This document shows positions 1 to 7,466 of a stretch of 29,587 nucleotides of DNA, piece by piece. A program made the position numbers and the translations under genes. The stretch is taken from contig CAYWKJ010000014.1 in the NCBI GenBank assembly GCA_964459205.1, forward strand, positions 1 to 29,587, read 5' to 3'. This stretch comes from JABJMC01 sp964459205. GTDB lineage: Bacteria > Patescibacteriota > Gracilibacteria > UBA1369 > UBA12473. Positions within the stretch are counted from its first letter, which is position 1; each line of letters begins with the position of its first letter. Below the pieces are notes generated by a model. It was not told where the DNA came from, did not search any database, and saw only the letters and a program-made list of their open reading frames with translations.

Positions 1-1
1 A

Positions 2-57
2 GGTGGAGCCAACGCTGGACATACAGTGTATGTAAATATTGATGGCGAAACCAAAGC
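2..57 (+). pseudogene. purA: Adenylosuccinate synthetase (PurA) N-terminal fragment
   Basis: Read from base 2, the first 19 or so codons give GGANAGHTVYVNIDGETKA. This matches the conserved N-terminal segment of adenylosuccinate synthetase (the GG-x-NAGHT-V motif that follows the GDEGKGK loop), the enzyme that joins aspartate to IMP. The similarity stops at about base 55, where the next frame becomes the C-terminus of PurC. The fragment has no stop before the switch and runs off the left edge. Either a deletion has fused purA to purC out of frame, or the contig end is chimeric. The match rests on a short stretch, so confidence is moderate. Confidence 0.5.
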
Positions 58-222
58 TACATGGGCGACGGAGAAATGCCAGAAATTACGGATGAGGTTA
101 AAATCGAAACTGCTCGCCGTTATATCGAGGCCTACGAAAAAATCACCGGCCAAACCTTCCAGGCTGAAAACTGCGAAGATGTAAATGGTCGCATCCAAGA
201 AAACCTATCGTCCTACTTTTAA
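43..222 (+). CDS. purC: SAICAR synthetase (PurC), C-terminal fragment
   Basis: The frame ending at TAA 220-222 gives a typical end of phosphoribosylaminoimidazole-succinocarboxamide synthase: GDGEMPEITDEVKIETA, then RRYIEAYEKITGQTF. PurC converts CAIR and aspartate to SAICAR in purine synthesis. Only about 54 family-like residues remain. An in-frame TGA at 40-42 and the PurA-like reading of bases 2-57 show that the upstream catalytic part is not present here. The ATG at 61 could start a short remnant but would not give an active enzyme. The next gene, purE, follows after 12 bases, as expected of a purine operon. Confidence 0.8.
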   Translation, partial: WRNQSYMGDGEMPEITDEVKIETARRYIEAYEKITGQTFQAENCEDVNGRIQENLSSYF

Positions 223-234
223 CCCGTTTTTAAA

Positions 235-684
235 ATGTTTGTTCCCCTAATTCTTGGCTCAAAAATAGATGAGCCACACGCGGCTAAAATAACCGCCATT
301 CTCGATGAATTTGAGATTCCATACAAGGTTCACGTGGCCTCAGCACACAAAGTTCCAGAAAAAGTTCTCGAAATCATCAAAAACTATGACGCTAAGGACG
401 AGGCAATTTGCTACATCACCATAGCCGGGCGCTCCAACGCTCTTTCTGGTTTTGTTAGCGCGAATTCAATTTTCCCAGTAATTGGCTGCCCACCATTCAG
501 TGACAAGGCAGATATGATGGTTAATATTCATTCCACTCTACAGATGCCATCCGAGACTCCATCTCTTACTGTTATTGACCCCAAAAACGCGGCTCAGGCT
601 GCTATCCGTATCCTAGCCGCAGACAACGCTGAACTTCGCCAAAAAGTTCGCGCTCATCTCGTAGCCGTTAAAAAATCCTTTTAA
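235..684 (+). CDS. purE: Class II PurE, AIR carboxylase
   Basis: This 149-residue protein belongs to the PurE family and carries the hallmarks of class II, as in the C-terminal half of animal PAICS and in some bacterial PurE proteins. It has SAHK at residues 36-39 where class I has SAHR, AGRSN at 64-68 where class I has a GAAHLPG-like loop, and an FPVIGCPP segment followed by MPSET. Class II enzymes carboxylate AIR directly with CO2, so they need no PurK; none is seen in the window. The N-terminal phosphate-binding loop is GSKID. The gene sits between the purC remnant and purB, and its TAA is followed immediately by the purB ATG. No Shine-Dalgarno sequence precedes ATG 235, so translation is probably coupled to upstream genes. 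The class assignment is by motif, not by alignment. Confidence 0.92.
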   Translation: MFVPLILGSKIDEPHAAKITAILDEFEIPYKVHVASAHKVPEKVLEIIKNYDAKDEAICYITIAGRSNALSGFVSANSIFPVIGCPPFSDKADMMVNIHSTLQMPSETPSLTVIDPKNAAQAAIRILAADNAELRQKVRAHLVAVKKSF

Positions 685-2061
685 ATGTTTCATCCTGTTA
701 ATGCCCTTTCGCCATTAGATGGACGCTACGCCCTCAAGGTTGAGGAGCTAAGCAGCTATTTTTCTGAATCAGCCCTGATTCGCTACCGTGTTTTGGTTGA
801 AATCGAGTGGCTAATTCATCTTTGTAATACCACTAAACTTCCTAACACTCGTAAATTAGAGAGCAAGGAAGTACGTGAGCTCAGGAAACTCTATCGTGAT
901 TGGGACGAGGATGGCCAAGAAGCCCAGGCTGTAAAAGACATTGAATCCGTGACCAATCATGATGTTAAGGCAGTGGAGTACTTCATTAAGGAAAACATGA
1001 AAAAAAGCACCATGTCTGATCTGTTAGAGATGGTGCATTTTGGATGTACATCCGAAGATATTAATAATCTTTCGTACGCTCTTATGTTGCGCGATGCTGT
1101 AGATGAAGTCATGATTCCTACTATCGAAGAAATTCTAGATATTTTGCGTAATTTAGCCGAAAAAACCCGAACAGTGCCCATGCTTTCGCACACTCACGGC
1201 CAGCCAGCCAGCCCTACAACTGTGGGCAAGGAGGTTACCAATGTCATGGTGCGTTTACTAATGCAGGTTGAACAACTTAAAGATCAACCCTTTCTCGGAA
1301 AAATGAATGGCGCTGTTGGAAACTGGAATGCCCATATTGTGGCTTACCCAGAAGTTGATTGGATTAAGGAATCCCGTAAGTTCATTGAAAAACTAGGGCT
1401 AATCCCAACCTTATTTACCACTCAAATTGAGCCGCATGACTTTATCGCTGAAACAGCTCACAGCTTTGTTCGAATCAATAATATCCTATTAGATTTCGAT
1501 CGTGACATGTGGACATATATTGGAAAGAATTACTTTGGCCAACAACTTAAAGCAGGGGAGGTGGGATCATCCACAATGCCGCACAAAGTAAACCCAATCG
1601 ATTTTGAAAACAGTGAAGGAAATCTTGGGCTAGCCAATGCCTTGCTTAATCATTTAGCTGATAAGCTACCAATTGCGCGCATGCAACGTGATCTAACCGA
1701 CAGTACAGTCCAACGCAATCTCGGGGTAGCCCTAGGTTACAGCCTGCTGGCGTACCAGAGCACTCTAAAAGGTCTTTCTAAAGTAGCGGTTAATAAAGAA
1801 GCTTTACTTGCTGATCTCAATAAGCACTGGGAGGTTTTAGCAGAGCCGGTTCAAACTGTTATGCGTCGCTACAAAATCCCCAAACCATATGAAAAGCTTA
1901 AAAAATTAACCCGCGGCAAAGGCCTAAATCAAAAACGCTACCAGGCATTTGTTCAAAAACTTGAAATCCCAGCCAAGGCAAAGAACAAACTTCTCAAACT
2001 AACGCCCGCGACTTACATTGGCCTAGCCAAGGATTTAGTAAAACTTGAACTCGATCTTTAA
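685..2061 (+). CDS. purB: Adenylosuccinate lyase
   Basis: The 458-residue product closely follows the long, enterobacterial-type adenylosuccinate lyase along its whole length (LSPLDGRY at the start, WEVLAEPVQTVMRRY near the end). It cleaves SAICAR to AICAR and adenylosuccinate to AMP, releasing fumarate. The fumarase/aspartase superfamily signature SSTMPHKVNP spans residues 295-304, with the flexible-loop catalytic Ser at 295. HTHGQP contains the catalytic His at 171. Both fall at the family's usual positions. The start is fixed by the conserved N-terminus and by abutment with purE (zero intergenic bases). It uses the product of PurC, so purC-purE-purB gives consecutive late steps of purine synthesis. 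Confidence 0.97.
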   Translation: MFHPVNALSPLDGRYALKVEELSSYFSESALIRYRVLVEIEWLIHLCNTTKLPNTRKLESKEVRELRKLYRDWDEDGQEAQAVKDIESVTNHDVKAVEYFIKENMKKSTMSDLLEMVHFGCTSEDINNLSYALMLRDAVDEVMIPTIEEILDILRNLAEKTRTVPMLSHTHGQPASPTTVGKEVTNVMVRLLMQVEQLKDQPFLGKMNGAVGNWNAHIVAYPEVDWIKESRKFIEKLGLIPTLFTTQIEPHDFIAETAHSFVRINNILLDFDRDMWTYIGKNYFGQQLKAGEVGSSTMPHKVNPIDFENSEGNLGLANALLNHLADKLPIARMQRDLTDSTVQRNLGVALGYSLLAYQSTLKGLSKVAVNKEALLADLNKHWEVLAEPVQTVMRRYKIPKPYEKLKKLTRGKGLNQKRYQAFVQKLEIPAKAKNKLLKLTPATYIGLAKDLVKLELDL

Positions 2062-2070
2062 TCTATAAAA

Positions 2071-2652
2071 ATGATTCTTTCGGATCGCGACATAAAAGCG
2101 CGTATTAAAGCAGGGGACATTGCTGTCACCTCACCAGATAACGACCACCTAAAAAACATCCACGCCTCAAGCATGGATTTCCGTCTAGGCAAATACTTTA
2201 AAATTTATGATAACGCCAGGCAGCCAGTGTTGGACCCGGCCAAACCCGAAACACTAAAGGATTGCACTAAACTAATCGAAGTTGAAGATGGTAAACCATA
2301 CATTGTTCAGCCAGGAGAATTTGTCCTAGGGGTAACCTTGGAAAAAATAAAACTTCCAAATGATCTTGTGGCTCGAGTAGAAGGTCGCAGTTCTCTTGGA
2401 CGACTAGGCATTATTGTGCATTCTACAGCTGGTTTTATCGACGCTGGCTTTGAGGGGACTATCACTCTTGAAATCACTAATATTAATCGCATGCCAATCG
2501 CGCTCCATCCTGGAATGCGTGTTTGTCAGTTTGCTTTTGAAACCATGAGCTCTGAGGCCGAAATCCCATATTCACAAAAATCTCACTCTAAATATCAGGG
2601 CCAAGAGCTGCCCGAAGAAAGCCGCATCAGCATTGACCCAGAGTTTAAATAA
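2071..2652 (+). CDS. dcd: dCTP deaminase, probably also dUTPase
   Basis: This 193-residue trimeric dUTPase-fold protein opens with ILSDRDI and carries VEGRSSLGRLG (about 105-115) and the catalytic Glu of ITLEI at about residue 134. It converts dCTP to dUTP for thymidylate synthesis. The segment HSTAGFIDAGFEG resembles bifunctional DCD-DUT enzymes such as that of Mycobacterium, which go on to dUMP, more than the TAHRIDPG of the monofunctional E. coli enzyme. The C-terminal SKYQGQ is also shared with the mycobacterial form. Dual activity is therefore inferred. It lies 9 bases after purB and is probably cotranscribed with it. The promoter of the next gene overlaps its last codons. Confidence 0.94.
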   Translation: MILSDRDIKARIKAGDIAVTSPDNDHLKNIHASSMDFRLGKYFKIYDNARQPVLDPAKPETLKDCTKLIEVEDGKPYIVQPGEFVLGVTLEKIKLPNDLVARVEGRSSLGRLGIIVHSTAGFIDAGFEGTITLEITNINRMPIALHPGMRVCQFAFETMSSEAEIPYSQKSHSKYQGQELPEESRISIDPEFK

Positions 2653-2661
2653 TGGTATAAT
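2633..2661 (+). promoter_or_regulatory. Sigma-70-type promoter of the 2691 gene
   Basis: A -35 box TTGACC (2633-2638), a 17-base spacer and a perfect -10 box TATAAT (2656-2661) preceded by TGG, so it is also an extended -10. The -35 box lies inside the end of dcd. The predicted start near 2668 leaves a leader of about 23 A-rich bases without a Shine-Dalgarno sequence. It is one of the best promoter matches in the window. Confidence 0.8.
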
Positions 2662-2690
2662 TAAAAACAGATAAAAATAAACACACAATT

Positions 2691-3494
2691 ATGGGAAATA
2701 TTGAACAAGCCAAGGAAGATCTGCAACGCGTTGCTGATAATTACACAACCAGCGAAGCAGTTGAATTAGGGCTACCAAACACTCAAAGTGTAACTCTAGA
2801 CCCGTCAAAAGGGGACAAGGGTTTTAGCTTTATGGCCAAAAGAGCCTATAGAATGGCGAATTACACTTCAAAACAGGCCTTAAAAGCAGCCATGCTGCTT
2901 TCCATTAAATTCATTGACGCTACCGGTGATTCACGACTCGAAGTTAAAAAGGGAGATCAGCTTCGTATTGAAAAAACAGGTGCTACTTTTACTAGAGGTG
3001 GCGATGTTTACACAGTAACTTTCGAAGAAGTTTCACTACTAGAAGAGCAGGAAGCCAGTCGAGAGGAAATCCACGCGCAAGCAAGTGCTGAAAGGTTAGA
3101 TATTGCACTAGATGAGAGCCCCTCAGGAGGGATTGAAGAAGTAGAAATCAGCGCAGAACCAGAAGAAATCGCCGCTGCCAGCAGGCCAATTGCGCCAAAC
3201 GTCATTGGCTGGGGCCCAGCACCGCGCACAACTCTAGGCGCCGCGCTCACCGAGGTGTCCCACCAACATCCGGGGTGTGGACTCACCATGGAAGAGCAAC
3301 CCGGATATCGTCATTTTGGCCTCGAGGTACACCGAGTAAATTTTATGAATACAGCCGGAGATATACGAAATTTGGTAGTTATTCACCAACCTAAAAAGGA
3401 TATCTTTAAGATTACTAAAAGTTTTGCAGATCCTCGACCAGAATGGATTAACCGTGACGACTTTTTAGACCAAATCGATTCCTACTTGGCTTAA
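2691..3494 (+). CDS. Unrecognised 267-residue soluble protein
   Basis: I do not recognise this protein. It has no signal peptide or membrane segment. Residues 1-115 form a mixed alpha/beta-looking N-terminal part that includes a KKGDQLRI...GGDVYTVTFEEV stretch. Residues 116-160 are strongly acidic (LLEEQEASREE, EEVEISAEPEE) and probably a flexible linker. The C-terminal part (165-267) includes HQHPGCG and the segment HFGLEVHRVNF and may be a second folded domain. The gene is monocistronic: a near-consensus promoter precedes it and the ileS promoter follows directly. ATG 2691 is the only start consistent with the predicted transcript start near 2668. A function cannot be assigned. The ordinary codon use and strong promoter suggest a real, expressed gene. 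Confidence 0.82.
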   Translation: MGNIEQAKEDLQRVADNYTTSEAVELGLPNTQSVTLDPSKGDKGFSFMAKRAYRMANYTSKQALKAAMLLSIKFIDATGDSRLEVKKGDQLRIEKTGATFTRGGDVYTVTFEEVSLLEEQEASREEIHAQASAERLDIALDESPSGGIEEVEISAEPEEIAAASRPIAPNVIGWGPAPRTTLGAALTEVSHQHPGCGLTMEEQPGYRHFGLEVHRVNFMNTAGDIRNLVVIHQPKKDIFKITKSFADPRPEWINRDDFLDQIDSYLA

Positions 3495-3496
3495 AT

Positions 3497-3525
3497 TTGC
3501 CAAAACAACGAAACCAAATTATAAT
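3497..3525 (+). promoter_or_regulatory. Promoter of the ileS T-box leader
   Basis: The -35 box TTGCCA (3497-3502) and the -10 box TATAAT (3520-3525) are separated by 17 bases. The predicted start is near 3532, giving a leader of about 195 bases before ileS. The -35 box lies just after the stop codon of the upstream gene. Confidence 0.8.
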
Positions 3526-3531
3526 AACACC

Positions 3532-3712
3532 ACATTTGGAAAATGCGTTTTTAGCTTAGTCATCTCTAAGTGAGCAGAGGAAAGAAACCCAAAAGGGGAG
3601 TAGAGTCCTTCGGCCGACACCGTCAAAGTCATAAATTAAGCGCCCAAAGCAAAGCTGCGGGAATCAAGGTGGTACCACCCAAATAAGGGTCCTTGAAAAG
3701 GGCTCTATTTTT
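3532..3712 (+). promoter_or_regulatory. T-box riboswitch controlling ileS
   Basis: The 3' half is a textbook T-box. The antiterminator forms from CAAGG (3665-3669), the 7-base bulge TGGTACC (3670-3676), ACCC (3677-3680), loop AAATAA, GGGT (3687-3690) and CCTTG (3691-3695). The bulge TGGT would pair with an ACCA tRNA end, which fits the A73 discriminator of tRNA-Ile. The competing terminator reuses 3686-3694. Upstream, a CCC/GGG hairpin enclosing AGC/GCT (about 3641-3661) looks like Stem III. Stem I is not resolved. A hairpin GCTTAG/CTAAGT (3554-3571) shows TCATCT in its loop, so the Ile codon ATC (3562-3564) is a candidate specifier, but a terminal-loop position is not canonical. Uncharged tRNA-Ile should favour readthrough into ileS. 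Confidence 0.9.
3686..3712 (+). terminator. T-box intrinsic terminator
   Basis: The arms AGGGTCCTT (3686-3694) and AAGGGCTCT (3698-3706) form nine base pairs, two of them G-U, around a GAA loop. ATTTTT follows. The 5' arm overlaps the antiterminator's 3' strands, so the two folds exclude each other. Confidence 0.88.
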
Positions 3713-3726
3713 ATAACAAAATAATC

Positions 3727-6700
3727 ATGTTCGATCCCGTAGATCCTAAGCAATCCTTCCCCAAACTCGAAGAAGAAACCCTCAAATATTGGAGTGATAA
3801 CCAGATTTTTGAAAAATCTGTAGAAAATCGTCCAAAAAAGAATGAGTATATTTTTTACGATGGCCCCCCATTTGCCACTGGCTTACCTCATTATGGCCAT
3901 CTTTTGGCTGGAACTATGAAAGATGTCGTGCCACGTTATTGGACCATGCGTGGAAAACGCGTTGAACGTCGGTGGGGGTGGGATTGTCACGGCTTACCAA
4001 TTGAAAACGGGATCGAAAAAGAACTCGGACTCTCCGGAAAACCGGATATTGAAAAATTTGGAGTCGCTAAGTTTTGTGAAGAATGTCGAAGTGGCGTTCT
4101 TAAATACACGGAAGAATGGAAAAAAACAGTCAAACGCACCGCTCGATGGGTCGACATGGAAGATCACTACAAAACAATGGATCCCAGCTTTATGGAATCA
4201 ATTTGGTGGGTTTTTAATCAATTATGGGAAAAAGACCTAATTTACAAGGGGCATAAAGCAATGCACGTCTGTCCACGCTGCGTGACGCCATTATCTAATT
4301 TTGAAGTCACACTTGGATACAAAGACGTCACCGACACATCTGTTTTTTGGAAATTCAAACTTTTAGATGAGAAAAACACTTACATGCTAGCCTGGACAAC
4401 AACCCCTTGGAGCACCCCTTCCACAATGGGCCTCGCTATAAGTCCAGACTTTACCTATGTGAAAGTAAAAACCGGCAACGAATTTCTCATATTTGTAAAA
4501 GATCAACTCGAAACAGTTATGAAAGGGACAGAAGATTACGAGGTTGTTGAAGAGTTCAAAGGTAAAAAAATAGTTGGAAAAGAATACGAACATATTTTAC
4601 CTCACTACAAAGAGATCGATGAAGTGAAAGGAAATCCCAGAACCTACCACGTTTATGGAACGGATTACGTTGAAAAAACAGAAGGAACCGGCATTGTAAC
4701 GATCAATGGATCTTATGGTGAAATCGATATGACCGCCGCCAAAGCAAACAAGCTCCCCATTATTATGGACGTGGATATGAATGGAGAATTCAATGAATTA
4801 GCCGGGCCTTATGCCGGAACGCCCGTTAAAGAAGGTGAGAAAAAAATCATTGCCGACCTTAAAAAGGCCGGTAAAATCTGGCGCACTGAATCCTACACTC
4901 ATAGCTACCCACACTGCTGGCGCTGCGATCACTTCTTGCTCAATTACGCCACGCGCACCTGGTTCGTAAAAGTAGAAGACATTAAAGAAGACATGATAGC
5001 CGCAAACAAAACAATTCACTGGGTACCTGAACACGTAGGGTCAGGAAGATTTGGAGACTGGCTTGAAAACGCCCGAGATTGGTGTATTTCGCGTAATCGT
5101 TTCTGGGGGACCCCTTTACCAATTTGGGAATCCGAAGACGGCGATCGTGTTTGCCTCGGCTCCATTGAAGAATTAAAAAAATTAAGCGGCGAAAAGGTAG
5201 AAGATATCCACAAGCACAAAATTGATCACATCACGTTTGAAAAAGATGGAAAAACCTACAAGCGTATCCCTGAGGTATTCGACTGCTGGTTTGAGGCCGG
5301 GTCTATGCCGTACGCCCAAGGTCACTATCCATTCGAGAATAAAGAAAAATTCAAGAAAAACTTCCCCGCCGAATATATTGCCGAAGGACTCGACCAAACA
5401 CGCGGCTGGTTCTACACATTAGTTGTACTTGGAGTAGCATTATTCGGGAAATCGCCCTTTAAAAACGTGATTGTTAACGGGTTAATTTTGGCCGAAGACG
5501 GCAAAAAAATGAGTAAATCACTTAAAAACTACCCTGACCCCACATTAGTAATAGACAAATATGGCGCCGACGCCCTACGTTTTTACTTAATGAATTCTCC
5601 AGCTGTTAAGGCCGAACCACTTCGCTTTTCCGAAAGGGGAGTGGAAAACGTGGTTAAAAACGTCATCCTTCCAATCTGGAATGCTTATAGCTTCTTTGTG
5701 ATGTATGCCAATATCGACAAATGGAAAGCCAAGCCTGTCACGTCAGCCAAAATCCCCAAGCTTTCTAATAAACTTGATCGTTGGATTCTTTCGGAACTTC
5801 ACACTCTTATTAAGCAAGTAACCGAAGAAATGGATGAATATAACTTACAAGCGCTACGACCGATTTACCATTTCATCGAACAACTAACTAACTGGTACAT
5901 TCGTCGCTCTCGTCGTCGTTTTTGGAAAAGTGACAATGATCAAGATAAAGAGGAAGGCTACCAAACTCTTTACACGGTTCTTACTACTTTGTGCCAAGTT
6001 ATGGCACCTTATATGCCCCTTCTTTCGGATAGCATTTATCGCAACTTAACTAACGAAGAATCAGTTCACCTAACTACTTGGCCGAGCTTTGATGAAAAAG
6101 CGATTGATCAAGATCTAAATCAAGAAATTGAGCTTGTGATGCAAGTGGCAAAACTTGGAAACGCCGCCCGTGCTCGCGCTAAGATAAAAAACCGCCAACC
6201 ACTGCAAAAAGTACAAATTGGGGTTCCTGAGAGCATGCGGCATCTTTTACACGAAGATCAGCTCAAAGTCCTAGAAGAAGAACTTAATGTTAAAGAAATA
6301 GACATTGCGGATGATCCTAGCAATATTGCTAAAACTGTAGTTCGCCCTAACCCAAAACTTCTTGGGCCTAAATTTGGCAAAGACGTTCAATTCATTATCC
6401 AAGAAGCTAAAAATGGCAATTTCGAACTTCTCGAAAATGGTGGCATCAAGGTTGATCAATTTGAACTTACTCCCGAAGAATTTAATGTAGGCTACGAAAG
6501 TCACGAGGGATTAGATGTAGAAAGCGACCACGGCATTGTTGTAGCTCTCGACACCAATCTTACCCCAGAACTTAAAAAAGAGGGGATAGCCCGTGATTTA
6601 ATTCGCACTATCCAAGATATGCGCAAAGAAGCTGATTATAATGTAGAAGATCGCATTCAAGTTTCATTTCAAGCATCAGATGACGCCCAGGATGCCATTG

Positions 6701-6825
6701 CCGAATTCCAAGACCTCATCGAAAAGGAAACCCTTGCCAAATATCAGGACAAGCTAACCAAAGCCGACCTTCAAAAAGAAGTGGAAATCGAAGGGGTCAA
6801 AGTTAAGGTGGCCATAAAGCGCTAA
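3727..6825 (+). CDS. ileS: Isoleucyl-tRNA synthetase, type 2
   Basis: This 1,032-residue class I synthetase charges tRNA-Ile. The ATP-binding motifs are HYGH at residues 55-58 (within PPFATGLPHYGH) and KMSKS at 594-598. WGWDCHGLPIE follows the first motif. The CP1 editing domain, which removes mischarged valine, includes WTTTPW at 223-228. CPRC near 180 and CWRC near 397 look like metal-binding knuckles. An anticodon-binding helical region (about 690-850) and a C-terminal domain follow. The length and the ATGxPHYGH form place it with eukaryote-like IleRS2 enzymes rather than the roughly 930-residue bacterial type 1; IleRS2 enzymes are known for mupirocin tolerance. A T-box leader controls it. 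The start codon lies 14 bases after the terminator U-run. Confidence 0.98.
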   Translation: MFDPVDPKQSFPKLEEETLKYWSDNQIFEKSVENRPKKNEYIFYDGPPFATGLPHYGHLLAGTMKDVVPRYWTMRGKRVERRWGWDCHGLPIENGIEKELGLSGKPDIEKFGVAKFCEECRSGVLKYTEEWKKTVKRTARWVDMEDHYKTMDPSFMESIWWVFNQLWEKDLIYKGHKAMHVCPRCVTPLSNFEVTLGYKDVTDTSVFWKFKLLDEKNTYMLAWTTTPWSTPSTMGLAISPDFTYVKVKTGNEFLIFVKDQLETVMKGTEDYEVVEEFKGKKIVGKEYEHILPHYKEIDEVKGNPRTYHVYGTDYVEKTEGTGIVTINGSYGEIDMTAAKANKLPIIMDVDMNGEFNELAGPYAGTPVKEGEKKIIADLKKAGKIWRTESYTHSYPHCWRCDHFLLNYATRTWFVKVEDIKEDMIAANKTIHWVPEHVGSGRFGDWLENARDWCISRNRFWGTPLPIWESEDGDRVCLGSIEELKKLSGEKVEDIHKHKIDHITFEKDGKTYKRIPEVFDCWFEAGSMPYAQGHYPFENKEKFKKNFPAEYIAEGLDQTRGWFYTLVVLGVALFGKSPFKNVIVNGLILAEDGKKMSKSLKNYPDPTLVIDKYGADALRFYLMNSPAVKAEPLRFSERGVENVVKNVILPIWNAYSFFVMYANIDKWKAKPVTSAKIPKLSNKLDRWILSELHTLIKQVTEEMDEYNLQALRPIYHFIEQLTNWYIRRSRRRFWKSDNDQDKEEGYQTLYTVLTTLCQVMAPYMPLLSDSIYRNLTNEESVHLTTWPSFDEKAIDQDLNQEIELVMQVAKLGNAARARAKIKNRQPLQKVQIGVPESMRHLLHEDQLKVLEEELNVKEIDIADDPSNIAKTVVRPNPKLLGPKFGKDVQFIIQEAKNGNFELLENGGIKVDQFELTPEEFNVGYESHEGLDVESDHGIVVALDTNLTPELKKEGIARDLIRTIQDMRKEADYNVEDRIQVSFQASDDAQDAIAEFQDLIEKETLAKYQDKLTKADLQKEVEIEGVKVKVAIKR

Positions 6826-6831
6826 TTACGT

Positions 6832-6837
6832 TAAAAT
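6832..6837 (+). promoter_or_regulatory. Putative -10 box of a leaderless GTG gene
   Basis: TAAAAT ends 6 bases before GTG 6844, so the predicted first transcript base is the G of the start codon. No convincing -35 box is seen, so this is suggestive only. Confidence 0.45.
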
Positions 6838-6843
6838 CATCCC

Positions 6844-7227
6844 GTGAAAAGAACCCTCCAAAAAATTGGTTTTCCGCTTGCGTTCAACATTGTAGCGCTA
6901 TTCATTACTATTCAACTCCTAGAAGAGGTTAGCTTTACTGGGGGATGGGTCTTTTTTCTTATCACTGGCATCATGATTGGCCTACTCAACCTATTACTCA
7001 AGCCAATTCTTAAATTTGTCTCCATGCCGCTAATTTTCTTTAGTGCGGGATTCTTTTTAATAGTGATAAACGCTGCCATTTTATGGATAACAGACCAACT
7101 TTTAGAGATTTTAGATTTCACAAACATTGACTTTCAGATAGAAGGTATTCTAAACTTCTTACTCGCAGCCATTATTTTTGGAATAACTAATTGGTTTGCA
7201 CACTGGTTATTTAAACGCTTAAAATAA
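6844..7227 (+). CDS. Holin-4-like four-helix membrane protein
   Basis: The 127-residue product is almost entirely hydrophobic, with about four membrane helices (roughly residues 8-28, 32-53, 58-86 and 104-124). The central segment GIMIGLLNLLLKPILKF followed by a short polar turn is typical of the YvlD/phage holin family 4 (PF04020), small inner-membrane proteins of unknown role in many bacteria. The name does not imply lysis. The start is GTG; the -10 hexamer exactly 6 bases upstream supports it. It lies 18 bases after ileS and 9 bases before secG, so it may also be read through from the T-box transcript. Confidence 0.82.
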   Translation: MKRTLQKIGFPLAFNIVALFITIQLLEEVSFTGGWVFFLITGIMIGLLNLLLKPILKFVSMPLIFFSAGFFLIVINAAILWITDQLLEILDFTNIDFQIEGILNFLLAAIIFGITNWFAHWLFKRLK

Positions 7228-7236
7228 ATCTCTCTC

Positions 7237-7455
7237 ATGAACACTGTTATAGTCGTATCACAGATCGTCAGCGCAATCTTATTATCAGTAATGATTCTTA
7301 TCCAAGCCAAAGGCTCAGGACTCTCTGCTACTTTTGGAGGGGGCGGAGAATTTTACAGTAGCAAAAGAGGTGCTGAAAAAATTATTTCCATAGCTACGGT
7401 TGTGATTGCAATTGCTTTCGTTGCTCTATCTGTCGCTTCTACTTTAATCAACTAA
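7237..7455 (+). CDS. secG: Protein translocase subunit SecG
   Basis: A 72-residue protein with two membrane helices (about residues 3-22 and 50-70) and the characteristic cytoplasmic loop ILIQAKGSGLSATFGGG between them. SecG assists SecYE and SecA in protein export. The length fits the family. A TAAAAT hexamer at 7220-7225 predicts a start 5 bases before the ATG, a near-leaderless transcript. CTCTCTC precedes the ATG rather than a Shine-Dalgarno sequence. The next gene encodes an exported or anchored binding protein that would depend on this translocase. Confidence 0.95.
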   Translation: MNTVIVVSQIVSAILLSVMILIQAKGSGLSATFGGGGEFYSSKRGAEKIISIATVVIAIAFVALSVASTLIN

Positions 7456-7466
7456 ACCATCTATAA

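Noticed and set aside
957..1193. Open frame of 78 codons on the minus strand inside purB
   Set aside because: Antisense shadow of a highly conserved gene, without a start signal or recognisable protein. The same holds for the other frames lying inside ileS, pgk and gatB.
1468..1476. GTTCGAATC, resembling a tRNA T-loop (another copy at 25504-25512)
   Set aside because: Both copies lie inside conserved parts of purB and lepB, and no acceptor or anticodon stem can be built around them.
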